Source of the DNA: Brevundimonas sp. MYb52
GTDB lineage: Bacteria; Pseudomonadota; Alphaproteobacteria; Caulobacterales; Caulobacteraceae
Direction: 5' to 3'
Assembly (NCBI RefSeq): GCF_002979535.1
Contig: NZ_PCPB01000002.1
Span: 186,001 to 250,000 of the forward strand
DNA length: 64,000 nt
Shown: in pieces, positions 36,250 through 45,634 of the stretch
Layout: each line of letters begins with the position of its first letter
How positions within the stretch are numbered: the first letter of the stretch is position 1
The notes under the pieces: generated by a model
The model's input: the letters and a program-made list of their open reading frames with translations, nothing else
Database searches by the model: none
Told to the model about the DNA's origin: nothing
Translations under genes and position numbers: made by a program

Positions 36250-37038
36250 ATGACCGATACAGCCCCCCGCACCGACAGCTGGACCGTCGCCGGCCGCACC
36301 TTCAACTCGCGCCTGATCGTGGGCACCGGCAAGTACCGCGATTACGCCCAGAACGCGGCGGCGGCCGAGGCTTCGGGCGCTGAGATCGTCACCGTGGCGG
36401 TGCGCCGGGTGAACCTGACCGATCCGAACCAGCCGGTGCTGACGGACTTCCTCGAGCCCAAGAAATACACCTATCTGCCCAATACGGCGGGCTGCTTCAC
36501 CGGCGAGGACGCGGTGCGGACCCTGCGTCTGGCGCGCGAGGCCGGCGGCTGGACCCTGGTCAAGCTGGAGGTTCTGGCGGACCAGCGCACCCTCTTCCCC
36601 GACATGGAAGAAACCCTGCGGTCGCTGAAGCTGCTGACCGCCGAGGGCTTTGAGGTCATGGTCTATTGCACCGACGACCCCGTCTATGCGCGCAAGCTGG
36701 AGGACGCGGGCGCCGTGGCCATCATGCCGCTGGGCGCGCCGATCGGCTCGGGCCTGGGGGTGCAGAACCCGATCAACATCCGCCTGATCGTCGAGCAGTC
36801 CAAGGTGCCGGTCCTGGTCGACGCGGGCGTGGGCACGGCCTCGGACGCCGCCATCGCCATGGAGCTGGGCTGTGACGGCGTGCTGATGAACACCGCCATC
36901 GCCGAGGCGCGCGACCCCCTGCTGATGGCCAGCGCCATGAAGCACGCGGTCATCGCCGGGCGGGAATCCTATCTGGCCGGGCGCATGAAGAAGCGCCTCT
37001 ATGCCGATCCGTCGTCGCCGCTGGCCGGTCTGATCTAA
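36250..37038 (+). CDS. thiG: Thiazole synthase
   Basis: ThiG builds the thiazole phosphate of thiamine from deoxyxylulose phosphate, ThiS thiocarboxylate and an imine. The 262-residue TIM-barrel protein has [27 protein letters not shown], the schiff-base Lys region [50 protein letters not shown] and [39 protein letters not shown]. The usual partners thiE and thiC are not in the window. A GC-rich hairpin follows. Confidence 0.96.
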   Translation: MTDTAPRTDSWTVAGRTFNSRLIVGTGKYRDYAQNAAAAEASGAEIVTVAVRRVNLTDPNQPVLTDFLEPKKYTYLPNTAGCFTGEDAVRTLRLAREAGGWTLVKLEVLADQRTLFPDMEETLRSLKLLTAEGFEVMVYCTDDPVYARKLEDAGAVAIMPLGAPIGSGLGVQNPINIRLIVEQSKVPVLVDAGVGTASDAAIAMELGCDGVLMNTAIAEARDPLLMASAMKHAVIAGRESYLAGRMKKRLYADPSSPLAGLI

Positions 37039-37045
37039 ACCGCGA

Positions 37046-37072
37046 CGCTGAGGCCGCTTGCGGCCTCAGGCG
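37046..37072 (+). terminator. Possible terminator hairpin after thiG
   Basis: CGCTGAGGCCG pairs with CGGCCTCAGGCG around CTTG eight bases after the thiG stop. No T-run follows, so it may be an RNA-stabilising hairpin rather than a true rho-independent terminator. Confidence 0.4.
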
Positions 37073-37110
37073 CTGGCGCGCACTCTTCCGGCGACGGCGG
37101 GAGAGGGAAT

Positions 37111-38805
37111 ATGCGTTTCGGATTGATGGCCTGCACGGCTATGGCGGCCTGCATGATCGGGCCGATGGCGGTGGCGGATGCGACGGCGGACAAGGCCGTG
37201 CGCGACTTGCTGGATCAGCCTCAAGTCTGCGGCCCCGGCGGCTCGGCCATCGAGGCCATCCCGACCAACGACATCGTCATGGTCGACGGCTTCGGAACCG
37301 GCGGGTTCAAGATCGACACAACCAACCCTGAGGCCCAGGCCTGGTTCGACCACGGGGTGCGGCTGCGCTGGGCGTTCGAGCATACCGAATCGGTGCGCGC
37401 CTTCCGCAAGGCGCGGGCGCTGGACCCGTCCTGCGGCATGTGCGCCTGGGGCGAGGCCTGGGCCATCGGTCCCAATCTGAACGGCGGCGGGCAGGACAAG
37501 GCTTCGATCGAGGCGGCTCGCAAGGCCGCGCGCGACGCCCGCCGTCTGGCCCGCGACGCCACGCCGGTGCAGCGTCAGATGATCGACGCCCTGATCCAGC
37601 GCTATTCCGGCGGGGAAAAGAGCCGCGCCGACCGCTTCGCCCAGCGCATGGACCGGATCGCACGCCAGAACCCCGATGACGGGGCCATCGCCAACATCAC
37701 TGCCGACGCCTGGCTGCTGGCCGCCGACGAATGGTGGGACGACGAGGGCAAGGCGGCTGATCCGGCCATCCCGCGCGCCATGGGCCTGCTGGAGCAGGCG
37801 CTGGCGAAGAACCCGAACGATCCTGGCGCCATCCACCTCTATATCCACCTGACCGAGTGGTCGGACGACCCGCACAAGGCCATTCCCTACGGCGAGAAGC
37901 TGGCGCTGCTGGCCCCGGCGGCCAGCCATCTGGTGCATATGCCGTCGCACACCTACTACCGGGTCGGGCGCTATCGCGATGCGATGATGTCCAACGTCAA
38001 CGCCGTAGCGTTGGATCGGCGCTATGACGCCCTGGCCAGGCCGCCAGGCGGGGTGCCGGCGATGCGGCTGCACGCCCACAACATCCACTTCGGCATGGGC
38101 GGCGCCCTGATGGCCGGGGGCGGCGAGGAGGGGCTGAAGCTCGCTGACTGGTTCCTGACCACCTATCCGAACATCGGGGCGCAGGAATACTGGCGTCAGA
38201 TCGTCGCCAACAACGCCTACGCCCTCTATGGCCGGTTCGGTACGCCCGAGCAGGTGGCGGCGTTGAAGGAGCCGCCAGAGACCCATCCGCTGCTGCGGAT
38301 CAACTGGCGCTATGCTCGGGGTGAGGCTGCAGCGCGAGCCGGTGATGCGAGTGCTGTTCGCGCCGAGGCGGACGCCATCAAGGCCCTGCGTGAGGCGACA
38401 CCCTTCACTGGGCCGATGGCCGAGCAGCGGGCGGTCTTCACCGAGCTGTCGCAACGGATTCTAGAAGGCCGCGCGGCCATGATCGAGGGTAATGCGACGG
38501 CCGCCGTCGCCGCCTTCACCCGCGCGGCGCAGATCCAGGCCATGGACGACGAGGGCGGCGATCCGCCGGTCATCTGGTATCCGACGCGCCGCAGTCTGGC
38601 GGCGGCCCTGCTGGCCAGTGGCGACGCGGCCGGGGCCAAGGCCAAGATCGAGGAACTGCTGAGCGACTGGCCCAGCGATCCCTACAGCTATTTTGTCCTG
38701 GCCGAGGCCGAGCGGAATCTGGGCAACGCCGAAGCCGCCGCCGAAGCGACCCGACGGTCGAACATCGAGTGGATCGGCGGCGACCGGAGCTTGGCGGGGG
38801 CTTAA
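37111..38805 (+). CDS. Exported TPR-repeat protein with conserved Cys and His motifs
   Basis: The 564-residue protein has a signal peptide (MRFGLMACTAMAACMIGPMAVA), a short Cys-containing region (PQVCGPGGSAIEAIP), then TPR-like helices. These include FDHGVRLRWAFEHTESVRAFRKARALDPSCGMCAWGEAWAIGPN around residues 72-115. The central HLYIHLTEWSDDPHKAIPYGEKL and ASHLVHMPSHTYYRVGRYRDAM are rich in conserved His. More TPR-like pairs fill the C-terminus. This layout occurs in a family of bacterial TPR proteins of unknown role. It follows thiG by about 70 bases but has no evident thiamine link. Confidence 0.78.
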   Translation: MRFGLMACTAMAACMIGPMAVADATADKAVRDLLDQPQVCGPGGSAIEAIPTNDIVMVDGFGTGGFKIDTTNPEAQAWFDHGVRLRWAFEHTESVRAFRKARALDPSCGMCAWGEAWAIGPNLNGGGQDKASIEAARKAARDARRLARDATPVQRQMIDALIQRYSGGEKSRADRFAQRMDRIARQNPDDGAIANITADAWLLAADEWWDDEGKAADPAIPRAMGLLEQALAKNPNDPGAIHLYIHLTEWSDDPHKAIPYGEKLALLAPAASHLVHMPSHTYYRVGRYRDAMMSNVNAVALDRRYDALARPPGGVPAMRLHAHNIHFGMGGALMAGGGEEGLKLADWFLTTYPNIGAQEYWRQIVANNAYALYGRFGTPEQVAALKEPPETHPLLRINWRYARGEAAARAGDASAVRAEADAIKALREATPFTGPMAEQRAVFTELSQRILEGRAAMIEGNATAAVAAFTRAAQIQAMDDEGGDPPVIWYPTRRSLAAALLASGDAAGAKAKIEELLSDWPSDPYSYFVLAEAERNLGNAEAAAEATRRSNIEWIGGDRSLAGA

Positions 38806-38815
38806 GCTTCAAGAC

Positions 38816-38947
38816 GTCACCCTCGGGCTTGTCCCGAGGGCCTATCGTTCCGCCTCGCCCCTCGGGGCGCAGTAGTGAGCGTTGCGTTTAAGCAGCCCGC
38901 ACGACTTAGAAGCCGCCATAGGCCCCCGGGACAAGCCCGAGGGTAAC
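38816..38947. repeat. Long inverted repeat in intergenic space (element 4)
   Basis: Bases 38816-38845 and the reverse complement of 38918-38947 match at 28 of 30 positions (GTCACCCTCGGGCTTGTCCC and onward). The loop contains a smaller hairpin around CGCCTCGCCCCTCGGGGCG. It separates two convergent genes, the TPR protein and the DsbA-like protein. Confidence 0.88.
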
Positions 38948-38961
38948 GGCGTAGATGCCGC

Positions 38962-39762
38962 CTAGCGTTTCGCCGCTTCAATCATCTTGGCGACTTCGCC
39001 GGGCTCGATGCTGGCGCTGGCCTTGCCGTTGATGAAGAAGGTCGGCGTGCCTTGCAGGCCCAGGGTCGCGGCGACGGTGTGGATGTCGGTGACGTGGCGC
39101 GTCATCTCGGGCGAGGCGATGGCCGCGTTCGCCTTGGTCATGTCCACGCCGTGCGCAGCCAGGATGCCGTCAATGGCGGCGCGGTCCAGGGCGCGTTCGG
39201 TCATCAGGGCGTCATAGACCTCCAGATACTTGCCCTGCTGATGCGCGGCCAGGGCGGCGCGGGCGGCGTATTGCGAGGTGACGTCGTCGCCCCGATCCAG
39301 GATCGGCCAGTCCTTGAAGACGAAGCGGACCTCGGGGTGGGCGGCCATCAGAGCGCGGTAGTCGTGGGCCACGGCCTTGCAGCCCGGGCAGCGGAAGTCG
39401 AAGAACTCGATCACCGTCACCTTGGCGTCGGCGGGGCCGAAGCTGGGATCGCGGGCGTCGGGGGCCAGCAGGGCCGGGTTGGCCTTGACGGCGGCGTCGA
39501 TGGTCTGGACGCGGGACTGTTCCTCATGGGTCTGACGTGCGGCCAGGACCTCATCCAGCACCTGCGGGTTCTCGATCAGATAGGCGCGCACCCGTCCGCC
39601 GAAATCGCCGCCGGTCAGATAGGGAACGGCGGAGACGCCCAGCGCCACAACCGACACGGCCAAGGCCGCGCCAGCCAGGGTCTTGCCGGACAGGGACGAC
39701 AGGAGGCTGCCTTTCGGGGCGGGTTTCGGGGTTTGAGCGTCGGGGCGGGCGTCGTCGGTCAT
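38962..39762 (-). CDS. DsbA-family thiol oxidoreductase, membrane-anchored
   Basis: The 266-residue protein from the ATG at 39762 has a short cytoplasmic start (MTDDARPDAQTPKPAPKG), one transmembrane helix (about 28-53), and a periplasmic helical segment with RAYLIENPQVLDEVLAARQ. The thioredoxin/DsbA domain has the active site FFDFRCPGCKAV and the cis-proline loop LQGTPTFFING. It resembles the DsbA/ScsC-like oxidoreductases common in alphaproteobacteria, which oxidise or isomerise disulfides of exported proteins. It lies 31 bases downstream of an M48 protease gene on the same strand. Confidence 0.9.
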   Translation of the reverse strand: MTDDARPDAQTPKPAPKGSLLSSLSGKTLAGAALAVSVVALGVSAVPYLTGGDFGGRVRAYLIENPQVLDEVLAARQTHEEQSRVQTIDAAVKANPALLAPDARDPSFGPADAKVTVIEFFDFRCPGCKAVAHDYRALMAAHPEVRFVFKDWPILDRGDDVTSQYAARAALAAHQQGKYLEVYDALMTERALDRAAIDGILAAHGVDMTKANAAIASPEMTRHVTDIHTVAATLGLQGTPTFFINGKASASIEPGEVAKMIEAAKR

Positions 39763-39793
39763 GCAGGTCTCGGTATCGGAAAAGGAAGCGGCC

Positions 39794-41206
39794 TCAGCCG
39801 TTGGGCAGGATAACGCCGCGGTTGTTGCGCTGCTCATTGCGGCGCTCGGCGTCGTCGATGTCTCTTTGCGAAGCGCCCGACGAGAAGACGATGTCAGTGG
39901 CGCGACGCCATTCGATGGAGTTGCGGTCCAGCATGTCGCGGGCGCGCATGGCGAACTGGTTGGCCTGTTCCGTCCGGCCCAGGGCGAACCAGTATTCGGC
40001 CGAGGCCAGGCGCGCCTCGCCCTCCTTGCCCTGACTGGCGTAGGCTTGACCCAGCAGACGCCAGGCCAGGGTGTTGTCCTTTTCCAGCGCCACGGCGCGC
40101 TTCAACTGATCGACGGCGGCGTCCAGATTGGCGGGGTCGTTGGTCTCGATCAGGGCGTGGGCCAGGTTGATCTTCAGCAGCGGTGCGTCGGGCTTAAGCT
40201 CGACCGCCTTCTGATGGGCGCCGATAGCCTCGGCCGGGCGGCCTTCCTCGAACAGGATCTGGCCCTTCAACTCCCAGAAGTAGGGATTGGCAGGCTGTTC
40301 AGTCAGCAGGGCGTCGACGGCGTCGAGCGCCTTGTCCGTCTGGCCGTCGCGATACCAGGCGATGGACCGCGCATAGCGAGCGGGCAGGGAGGTGTCGGAC
40401 GATGGATAGTCGCGCAGCGCCGCGTTGGGCGATTCCATGAAAGAGCGGATCTTGGCCACCACCAGGGCGTGCTGGGCCATTCGCTCGGGGCTGTCTTGGT
40501 GAGCGTAGTGGGGGGCGGCCTCGACCGGACGGCGCAGGGCCTCGATACGGGCCGACGACAGGGGGTGGCTGCGGAAGTAGGGGTAGCGGCGCTGGTCCGA
40601 GAAGACTTCCTGTGAGCGGAAATTCTCAAAGAACTCGACCATGCCCTTGCCGGATTCCCCGGCGCGTTCCAGGGCGCGGGCGCCGGTGATGTCGGCCTCG
40701 CCTTCCTGGCTCTGCATGTAGCGCAGGGCGCCGAGGGTGCCGAAATACTGGCTGGAGGCCAAAAGGGCCGCGCCCGCATCCGGCGCGCCCGCGATCGCGG
40801 CCAGGGCCCCCAGGGCCATGGTCATGATCATCGGCTGCATGCCAGCGTTCTGGGCGCCGTCGCGCAGGGTGTGGCGGTTCTTGATGTGGCCGGCCTCGTG
40901 GGCGATCACGCCCAGAAGCTGATTGGGGGTCTTGGTCTGCAGGATTAGGCCGGTGTTCAGGCCCATGATGCGCCCGCGCGTGGCGAAGGCGTTCAGGTCC
41001 TGGTCGTTGACCAGCAGGATCTCGACCTCGGTCGGCTCCAGCCCCATGGCGACGAAGACCGGCTCGGACCACTCATGGATGATCCCCTCGATCTCGGTGT
41101 CGCGGATCAGACTTTGGGCCGAGGCTGATCCGGCTGCAGTCAGGACCGCCACGGCAGCCGTGGCGGCGACAAGGGCGCGGGTAGCGACACGGGGAAGCCT
41201 GGTCAT
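39794..41206 (-). CDS. M48 family zinc metalloprotease with TPR tail (BepA-like)
   Basis: The 470-residue protein has a signal peptide (through AAGSASAQ), an M48 protease domain with zinc motif HEAGH in LGVIAHEAGHIKNRHTLRDG, and GEADITGARALERAG with the third-ligand Glu. TPR helices from about 290 onward include ANPYFWELKGQILFEEGRPAEAIGAHQKAVEL. This matches BepA/YfgC-like periplasmic proteases that act on misassembled outer-membrane proteins such as LptD. Together with the DsbA-like gene downstream it forms an envelope quality-control pair. Confidence 0.92.
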   Translation of the reverse strand: MTRLPRVATRALVAATAAVAVLTAAGSASAQSLIRDTEIEGIIHEWSEPVFVAMGLEPTEVEILLVNDQDLNAFATRGRIMGLNTGLILQTKTPNQLLGVIAHEAGHIKNRHTLRDGAQNAGMQPMIMTMALGALAAIAGAPDAGAALLASSQYFGTLGALRYMQSQEGEADITGARALERAGESGKGMVEFFENFRSQEVFSDQRRYPYFRSHPLSSARIEALRRPVEAAPHYAHQDSPERMAQHALVVAKIRSFMESPNAALRDYPSSDTSLPARYARSIAWYRDGQTDKALDAVDALLTEQPANPYFWELKGQILFEEGRPAEAIGAHQKAVELKPDAPLLKINLAHALIETNDPANLDAAVDQLKRAVALEKDNTLAWRLLGQAYASQGKEGEARLASAEYWFALGRTEQANQFAMRARDMLDRNSIEWRRATDIVFSSGASQRDIDDAERRNEQRNNRGVILPNG

Positions 41207-41260
41207 GACGTACTCCAGAGCGACAGTCTCCCCCGTGTCTTCAAGCCTAATCGTGTCCGA

Positions 41261-43960
41261 TCAACGGCGCCACCAGCCGCGCTTGGGCTTGGCAGGCGGA
41301 GCGACGATCTGATTGGGGTCTTCGGCGATGATGGCAGCCACGTCGACCTCTGGAGTTGGTTCGGGCGTCGGCTCGACGACGATGGCCGGTTCGGGCGCGG
41401 GTTCGGCCACAGCTTCGGGCTCCAGCGCCTGTTCGATGGCGGCCTCGATCTTGGCGGCGACTGCCGGCTCCACGTCCAACTGGGCGGGGACCGCGACCGG
41501 CTCGGCCTCGACCGGGGCTTCCGCCGCGACTTCGGACTCGGCAGGGGCTTCGATCACGGCTTCGCTGGCGACGTCGGCGCTGACCTTGCGGCGTACGCGG
41601 CGACGCTTGGGCGCTTCGACGGGTTCGGCGACGACTTCAGGCGCGTCAGCGACAGCTTCCTCGGTCGGAATGATCGTGGCGATGGGCGTGTCCGGCGAAC
41701 CAACGGGGGGCAGGCCCTCGTTGACGGCGCGGTCCTCGACCTTGGCCTCGTGAGCCAGGCCGCTGCGATCACGACCGCGACCACGGCCGCGACGGCGACG
41801 CGAACGTCCGCCTTCGCGCTCGGCGCGTTCGCCTTCGGGACGTTCGGCGGTCGCTTCCACGACGTCGCCGGCTTCCGAGGTTTCGGCCGGGGCGCGTTCG
41901 CTGCGTGGGGCAGGGTTGATCGGATCGAACCAGACATAGGGATCGTCCAGCGACGGCGTGCGGCCGCGCACCCAGGTGAAGGCGTCGCGTTCGCCGTCCT
42001 CACGCATGCGGCGACCGCCACGACGGCCGCGACGGCGGCGACGGCCGGCCTCGCTGTCGTCGTCTTCGTCGTCGGCGGCGACCACGTCGGTCGAGCCGGC
42101 TTCGTCCGAGGTCTCCTCGTCACGGCGACCGCCGCGACGGCGGCGACGGCGGCCACGGCCACGACCTTCGCCGTCATGCTGTTCGGAACGCTCGCGGGCT
42201 TCGTCGTCGTCGCCGTCTTCGCGGTCCAGATCGGCGTCGTCCTCATCGTCGCCTTCGATGACTTCGTCGTCCTCGTCTTCGTCTTCATGGTCGAAGGCGC
42301 TGTCGTCGAAGCCGTCGTCCAACTCGGCCGCCGAGATATGGGTGACGACCGGGATGAAGTCCTCGTTGGTCGAGGTGCGCTCGATAGCGTGCTCGCCCTG
42401 GGCCAGGCTGTCGTCGATCTGAATGACGACGTTCAGGCCGCGCTGCTCCAGCAGGCGCTGCAGATAGCTGCGCTTGTGGTTCAGGATGTAGAGGGCGACG
42501 GCGGTCGAAACGCGCAGGTTGACCGAGCCGGCGCCGTTGCGGCCCGCCTCGATGTCCACGGCGCGCAGGGTGGTCAGGGCGGCGCTTTCCGCCGAGCGGA
42601 TACGACCGGCGCCCTGGCAGCAGGCGCAGACCTCGGTGGCGCCCTCGATGACGCCCAGGCGACGACGCTGGCGGCTGATCTCCATCAGGCCGAAGCCCGA
42701 GATGCGGCCCATCTGGATGCGGGCGCGATCCTTGGCCAGGGCGTCCTTCAGCGCCTTCTCGACGGCGCGGTTGTTCTTGCCTTCATCCATGTCGATGAAG
42801 TCGATGACGATCAGACCGGCGAGGTCGCGCAGACGCAACTGGCGGGCGGCCTCGACGGCGGCTTCCAGGTTGGTCTTGGTGGCGGTGGCCTCGACGTTGC
42901 GTTCCTTGGTCGAACGACCCGAGTTCACGTCGATGGCGACCAGGGCTTCGGTCTGGTTGATCACCAGATAGCCGCCCGACTTCAGCGGCACGACCGGCTG
43001 GTGAATCTGGGTCAGCACCTCTTCGATGCCGTTGGCCGCGAACAGGGGCTTGGAGCCCTGATAGAGGTGAATCTTCTTGGCCTGAGACGGCATCAGCACG
43101 CGCATGAAGTCGCGGGCTTCCTTGAAGCCTTCCAGGCCCTCGACCTGAATGCCGTCGAAGTCCTTGTCGTACATGTCGCGCACGGCGCGGCGGACCAGGT
43201 TTTCTTCTTCGTAGATGACGGCCGGGGCGTTCGACTTCAGCGTCGTCTCGCGGATCGTCTCCCACAGGCGCAGCAGGTATTCGTAGTCGCGTTTGATCTC
43301 GGCCTTGGTGCGCTTGGCGCCTGCCGTGCGGATGATCAGGCCCATGCCCTTGGGCACTTTCAGCGCCGAGGCGGCGGCCTTCAGGCGGCGACGGTCCGAG
43401 GTGTTGGTGATCTTGCGCGAAATGCCGCCGCCCTTGCCGGTGTTCGGCATCAGGACGCAGTAGCGGCCGGCCAACGACAGCCAGGTGGTCAGGGCCGCGC
43501 CCTTGGCGCCCCGTTCGTCCTTGACGACCTGCACCAGCAGGATCTGGCGGCGCTTGATGACGTCCTGGATCTTGTAGCGACGCATCAGGCGGCGCTTCAG
43601 GCGTTCCTCGTCGGCCAGACCGCCTTCGGACTCGTCGTCGCCTTCACGGCCCAGATCGTCATGATCGTCGTCGTCGGAGTTCGCTTCGGCCATGATGGCT
43701 TCGCGATCGGCGACCGGGATCTGATAGTAGTCTGGGTGGATTTCGTTGAAGGCTAGGAAGCCGTGACGATTGCCGCCGTACTCGATGAAGGCCGCCTGCA
43801 GGCTGGGCTCTACGCGAGTGACCTTGGCGAGATAGATGTTGCCGCGAAGCTGGCGGCGGGCCGTGGATTCGAAGTCGAATTCCTCAACCTGACGTCCGTC
43901 CACGATGGCGACGCGGGTTTCTTCCGCGTGCGCCGCATCGATCAGCATTGTCTTTGACAT
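41261..43960 (-). CDS. rne: Ribonuclease E, degradosome scaffold
   Basis: RNase E starts most mRNA decay and processes rRNA and tRNA. I start it at 43960 (MSKTMLIDAAHAEETRVAIV), giving 899 residues. The S1 domain with IYLAKVTRVEPSLQAAFIEYG is interrupted by an acidic insert (about 95-120). Next come the 5'-sensor region, the DNase I-like catalytic domain with VAIDVNSGR and IVIDFIDMDE, and the Zn-link CACC. The C-terminal half is disordered: acidic stretches, Arg-rich RRRRRGGRR blocks that could bind RNA, and an Ala/Glu/Val-rich tail. The last residues, KPKRGWWRR, match the GWW motif by which Caulobacter RNase E binds PNPase. Confidence 0.95.
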   Translation of the reverse strand: MSKTMLIDAAHAEETRVAIVDGRQVEEFDFESTARRQLRGNIYLAKVTRVEPSLQAAFIEYGGNRHGFLAFNEIHPDYYQIPVADREAIMAEANSDDDDHDDLGREGDDESEGGLADEERLKRRLMRRYKIQDVIKRRQILLVQVVKDERGAKGAALTTWLSLAGRYCVLMPNTGKGGGISRKITNTSDRRRLKAAASALKVPKGMGLIIRTAGAKRTKAEIKRDYEYLLRLWETIRETTLKSNAPAVIYEEENLVRRAVRDMYDKDFDGIQVEGLEGFKEARDFMRVLMPSQAKKIHLYQGSKPLFAANGIEEVLTQIHQPVVPLKSGGYLVINQTEALVAIDVNSGRSTKERNVEATATKTNLEAAVEAARQLRLRDLAGLIVIDFIDMDEGKNNRAVEKALKDALAKDRARIQMGRISGFGLMEISRQRRRLGVIEGATEVCACCQGAGRIRSAESAALTTLRAVDIEAGRNGAGSVNLRVSTAVALYILNHKRSYLQRLLEQRGLNVVIQIDDSLAQGEHAIERTSTNEDFIPVVTHISAAELDDGFDDSAFDHEDEDEDDEVIEGDDEDDADLDREDGDDDEARERSEQHDGEGRGRGRRRRRRGGRRDEETSDEAGSTDVVAADDEDDDSEAGRRRRRGRRGGRRMREDGERDAFTWVRGRTPSLDDPYVWFDPINPAPRSERAPAETSEAGDVVEATAERPEGERAEREGGRSRRRRGRGRGRDRSGLAHEAKVEDRAVNEGLPPVGSPDTPIATIIPTEEAVADAPEVVAEPVEAPKRRRVRRKVSADVASEAVIEAPAESEVAAEAPVEAEPVAVPAQLDVEPAVAAKIEAAIEQALEPEAVAEPAPEPAIVVEPTPEPTPEVDVAAIIAEDPNQIVAPPAKPKRGWWRR

Positions 43961-44415
43961 GGAAAGTCTCTCTCTGGCGCGCCAGGCCGGGCCCTGCGGA
44001 TGCATCCGCGGACAAGGGGGCGGCTCGCCGAATGGAAATGGGGGCCAGGGCGCGCGTCATCCCCTCGCGAAGTGCGAGAGCGGCATCAAACTGCCGGTCG
44101 GGAGCGCAGGCGGGTCGGCCCATGAGGTTCTGTCGGTCCTGGGTCCGAACGCGCCGTTCTAGGCCGCGTCCCGGACCCGTTCTTCGGATCGTCGGCCAGG
44201 CCGGGCGATCCTCGGAATGAGGTGAAAGTCAGCGCTGCGAGGAGGGCGCGCCCGACCCTGCGGAAACATGCAGAGGGCGCGATCGTTCGCGAGCGGACTA
44301 GATCATAGGCATATGTGGCGGAAAATAAAAGAACCACAACCGTTACAGGTGTTAACGGAATCCTTAGTCGCGCCGCTCAGGATCGCCTTCTGAACCAGAA
44401 GGGTGAAGTCCGTCC
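43961..44415. other. Divergent rne-amiC intergenic region with structured rne leader
   Basis: About 455 bases without a gene. On the rne side there are several hairpin-forming stretches: CTGGCGCGCCAG (43974), a 14-base perfect palindrome GCGGATGCATCCGC (43996), CTCGC/GCGAG (near 44073), CGGCA/TGCCG (near 44080) and GGGTCCG/CGGACCC (44141-44178). An AT-rich block at 44295-44355 probably holds the promoters for both genes. The rne leader would thus be about 300 bases, as in enteric bacteria where it mediates autoregulation. Confidence 0.5.
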
Positions 44416-45633
44416 ATGTACGGCCGGTGGCGTAACAGTCTGTCCCGTTGGGGCGTGCGTGAATGGGCGATGACGGGCTTGGCCTTCGTCGTAATTTGCG
44501 CCGTCGTGCTGACGGCTGGGCGCGGTCTGGCCTTTGGGCCGGACGGTCAGATTTCCGGCATCCGCTTCGGCGGCGACGCCCAGCGCACGCGGGTCGTGCT
44601 GGATTTGGGCAAGACCACGCGCGGCCAGGTGATAGAGGACGGCACGGCCGGCCGCGTCGTCGTTGCCCTGTCGGACGTGGCGCCGAAGCGAGGGTTGGAC
44701 GGCGCCGGTTCGGGCCTGGTGCGCGGTTATGAGGTCAGTTCCGCGGGCGCGTCGTCGCGTATTCGACTGGACCTGGCGCGCGGAGCCGAAATCGAGCGCC
44801 GTTTCCTGTTGCCGCCGGGCGACGGGGTTTCGCACTATCGCTATGTCATCGATCTGAAGGCCACGGGCGCTGCCGCAGCGGTCGCCGCCGGCGCGCCGCC
44901 GCGTCGCGAGCAGACCCGCCGGGAAAAGCCGCTGATCGTCATCGACGCCGGGCACGGCGGCCGCGATCCGGGCGCGCAAGGCCAGCACGCGCAGGAAAAG
45001 GCCGTCACTCTGGCCGCCGCGCGCGATCTGAAGGCCGCCATCGAGCGCACCGGCCGCTATCGCGTGCGCCTGACGCGCGACAGCGACGTCTATGTCATTC
45101 ACGGCCGCCGGGTGCAGATCGCCCGTGACGCCGGGGCAGACCTGTTCATTTCTCTGCACGCCGACGCCGGGACCGATCCGGCCCTGCGCGGGGCCAGCGT
45201 CTATACCCTGTCGGAGCAGGGCGCGGGCCGTGCGGTGCGTGAATATACGCGCGGCGACGACTGGCAGCGTGACTTGCGCCTGCCGGGCCGCGATCCCTCG
45301 GTCGACCGCATCCTGCTGGACATGACCCAGCGCGCCACCCAGAACCGCTCGGCCCAGTTCGCGCGGGTGCTGCTGACTCACCTGGAGGGCGACAGTCATC
45401 CGCTGCTGCGCCGCAGCCACCGCGACGCCGGTCTGGCGGTCCTGCTGGCCCCCGACGTTCCGGCCATCCTGCTGGAGATGGGCTTCATCACCAATCCCGA
45501 GGACGAGCGCGTCCTGACCGACGAGCGCGCCCGTCGCCGCCTGATGCGCTCGGTCGCCGAAGGAATCGACCGCTATTTCCGCGAACCTTCGGCGCCGGTG
45601 ATGGTGGCCGGCGAGGTCGCTGGCGGCGGCTGA
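44416..45633 (+). CDS. amiC: N-acetylmuramoyl-L-alanine amidase (AmiC type)
   Basis: The enzyme cleaves septal peptidoglycan so that daughter cells can separate. The 405-residue protein has an N-terminal signal or anchor (TGLAFVVICAVVLTAGRGLA) and an AMIN-like beta domain (about 45-150) for localisation. The zinc amidase_3 domain spans about 170-390, with IVIDAGHGGRDPGAQG, EKAVTLAAARDLKAAIE, DLFISLHADAG and the catalytic Glu in PAILLEMGFITNPEDE. The rne-amidase pairing is common in alphaproteobacteria, usually followed by the PBP1a gene, which is absent here. Confidence 0.94.
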   Translation: MYGRWRNSLSRWGVREWAMTGLAFVVICAVVLTAGRGLAFGPDGQISGIRFGGDAQRTRVVLDLGKTTRGQVIEDGTAGRVVVALSDVAPKRGLDGAGSGLVRGYEVSSAGASSRIRLDLARGAEIERRFLLPPGDGVSHYRYVIDLKATGAAAAVAAGAPPRREQTRREKPLIVIDAGHGGRDPGAQGQHAQEKAVTLAAARDLKAAIERTGRYRVRLTRDSDVYVIHGRRVQIARDAGADLFISLHADAGTDPALRGASVYTLSEQGAGRAVREYTRGDDWQRDLRLPGRDPSVDRILLDMTQRATQNRSAQFARVLLTHLEGDSHPLLRRSHRDAGLAVLLAPDVPAILLEMGFITNPEDERVLTDERARRRLMRSVAEGIDRYFREPSAPVMVAGEVAGGG

Positions 45634-45634
45634 T

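Noticed and set aside
41950..42200. Repeated GCGGCGACGGC-type units that could be taken for a tandem repeat or CRISPR
   Set aside because: Spacing is irregular and codon-phased; they encode the Arg/Gly-rich blocks of RNase E.
41750..43756. A 668-codon plus-strand open frame opposite rne
   Set aside because: It mirrors the rne codons, has low-complexity sequence without family motifs, and RNase E on the other strand is unmistakable.
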